The notes under the pieces were generated by a model, which saw only the letters and a list, made by a program, of their open reading frames with translations, was not told the origin of the DNA and searched no databases. This document shows, one piece after another, positions 6,374-6,507 of a stretch of DNA of 6,507 nt. This DNA comes from an uncultured bacterium (lineage in GTDB: Bacteria; Patescibacteriota; Gracilibacteria; BD1-5; UBA6164), in assembly GCA_947311335.1 (NCBI GenBank), contig CAMZKR010000054.1:1-6507 (forward strand). Direction: 5' to 3'. Within the stretch, counting starts at the first letter, position 1, and the number at the start of each line of letters is the position of its first letter. The position numbers and the translations under genes were made by a program.

Positions 6374-6507
6374 ATGCAAGAAAATAGAATAATTAAAAAT
6401 GATTTCAGTAAGAAACTAATAAATAAAATTAAGAAAAAGAAAATTAAACAAGTACCAAAATATATATTTTTATTTAAACATATATCTATTTTATTATTTT
6501 TAATAAT
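6374..6507 (+). CDS. Partial gene: basic N-terminus plus hydrophobic segment, candidate anti-sigma factor
   Basis: Only the first 44 codons are in the window and the frame is open to the edge. Residues 1-29 are strongly basic (KKLINKIKKKKIKQ), and from about residue 31 a hydrophobic stretch begins (YIFLF, then ISILLFLI) that looks like a transmembrane helix. The start codon is 3 nt after the sigma-factor stop, so the two are probably translated from the same mRNA. In many ECF loci the next gene encodes a membrane-bound anti-sigma factor with a cytoplasmic N-terminal domain and one TM helix, which this would fit. However, the visible cytoplasmic part is short, and no zinc-binding HxxxCxxC motif is present. 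The call is positional. Confidence 0.65.
   Translation, partial: MQENRIIKNDFSKKLINKIKKKKIKQVPKYIFLFKHISILLFLI

Noticed and set aside
1..6507. tRNA, rRNA, CRISPR array or insertion sequence
   Set aside because: I saw no cloverleaf-like segment with a GTTC-type arm, no spaced identical repeats in series, and no transposase-like reading frame.

Overview
The window reads as a stretch of a very AT-rich genome from the Patescibacteria (CPR), most likely Gracilibacteria (BD1-5) or Absconditabacteria (SR1). The decisive clue is the genetic code. Long reading frames appear only when UGA is read as a sense codon, and UGA falls where protein families demand glycine: YP-G-ADPETIE and P-G-VSEV in an RND pump, and P-I-G-TV in an ECF sigma factor. 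This is translation table 25 (UGA = Gly). All genes are on the + strand and end in TAA. Five genes are visible; a standard-code gene caller would break them into fragments.

Region 1 (21-4967) is a two-gene transport operon with 6 nt between the genes. The first encodes a 609-residue lipoprotein membrane-fusion (adaptor) subunit with an unusually long coiled-coil hairpin. The second encodes a complete 1036-residue RND-superfamily inner-membrane transporter. Together they would form a proton-driven export complex. No outer-membrane factor is encoded in the window.

Region 2 (4968-5479) holds a promoter-like element, an inverted repeat, and a gene for a 131-residue secreted protein with a glycine/arginine-rich tail.

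Region 3 (5480-5776) is a 297-nt intergenic region. It has an A/T-only hairpin at the preceding stop codon, a perfect 22-bp inverted repeat, an 11-bp direct repeat, a second copy of the promoter-like element and another inverted repeat.

Region 4 (5777-6507) encodes a 197-residue ECF-type sigma factor. Three nt later begins a cut-off gene for a basic protein with a hydrophobic segment, in the position usual for an anti-sigma factor.

The most interesting observation is that the secreted-protein gene and the sigma-factor gene share a bipartite upstream motif, TGAAAGA-N16-GTATTAATTAT, with identical spacing, and that an inverted repeat starts at the end of the motif in both places. This suggests an autoregulated ECF sigma factor that also drives the small secreted protein: a candidate envelope-response module beside an efflux operon. 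This regulatory link is inferred from sequence only.
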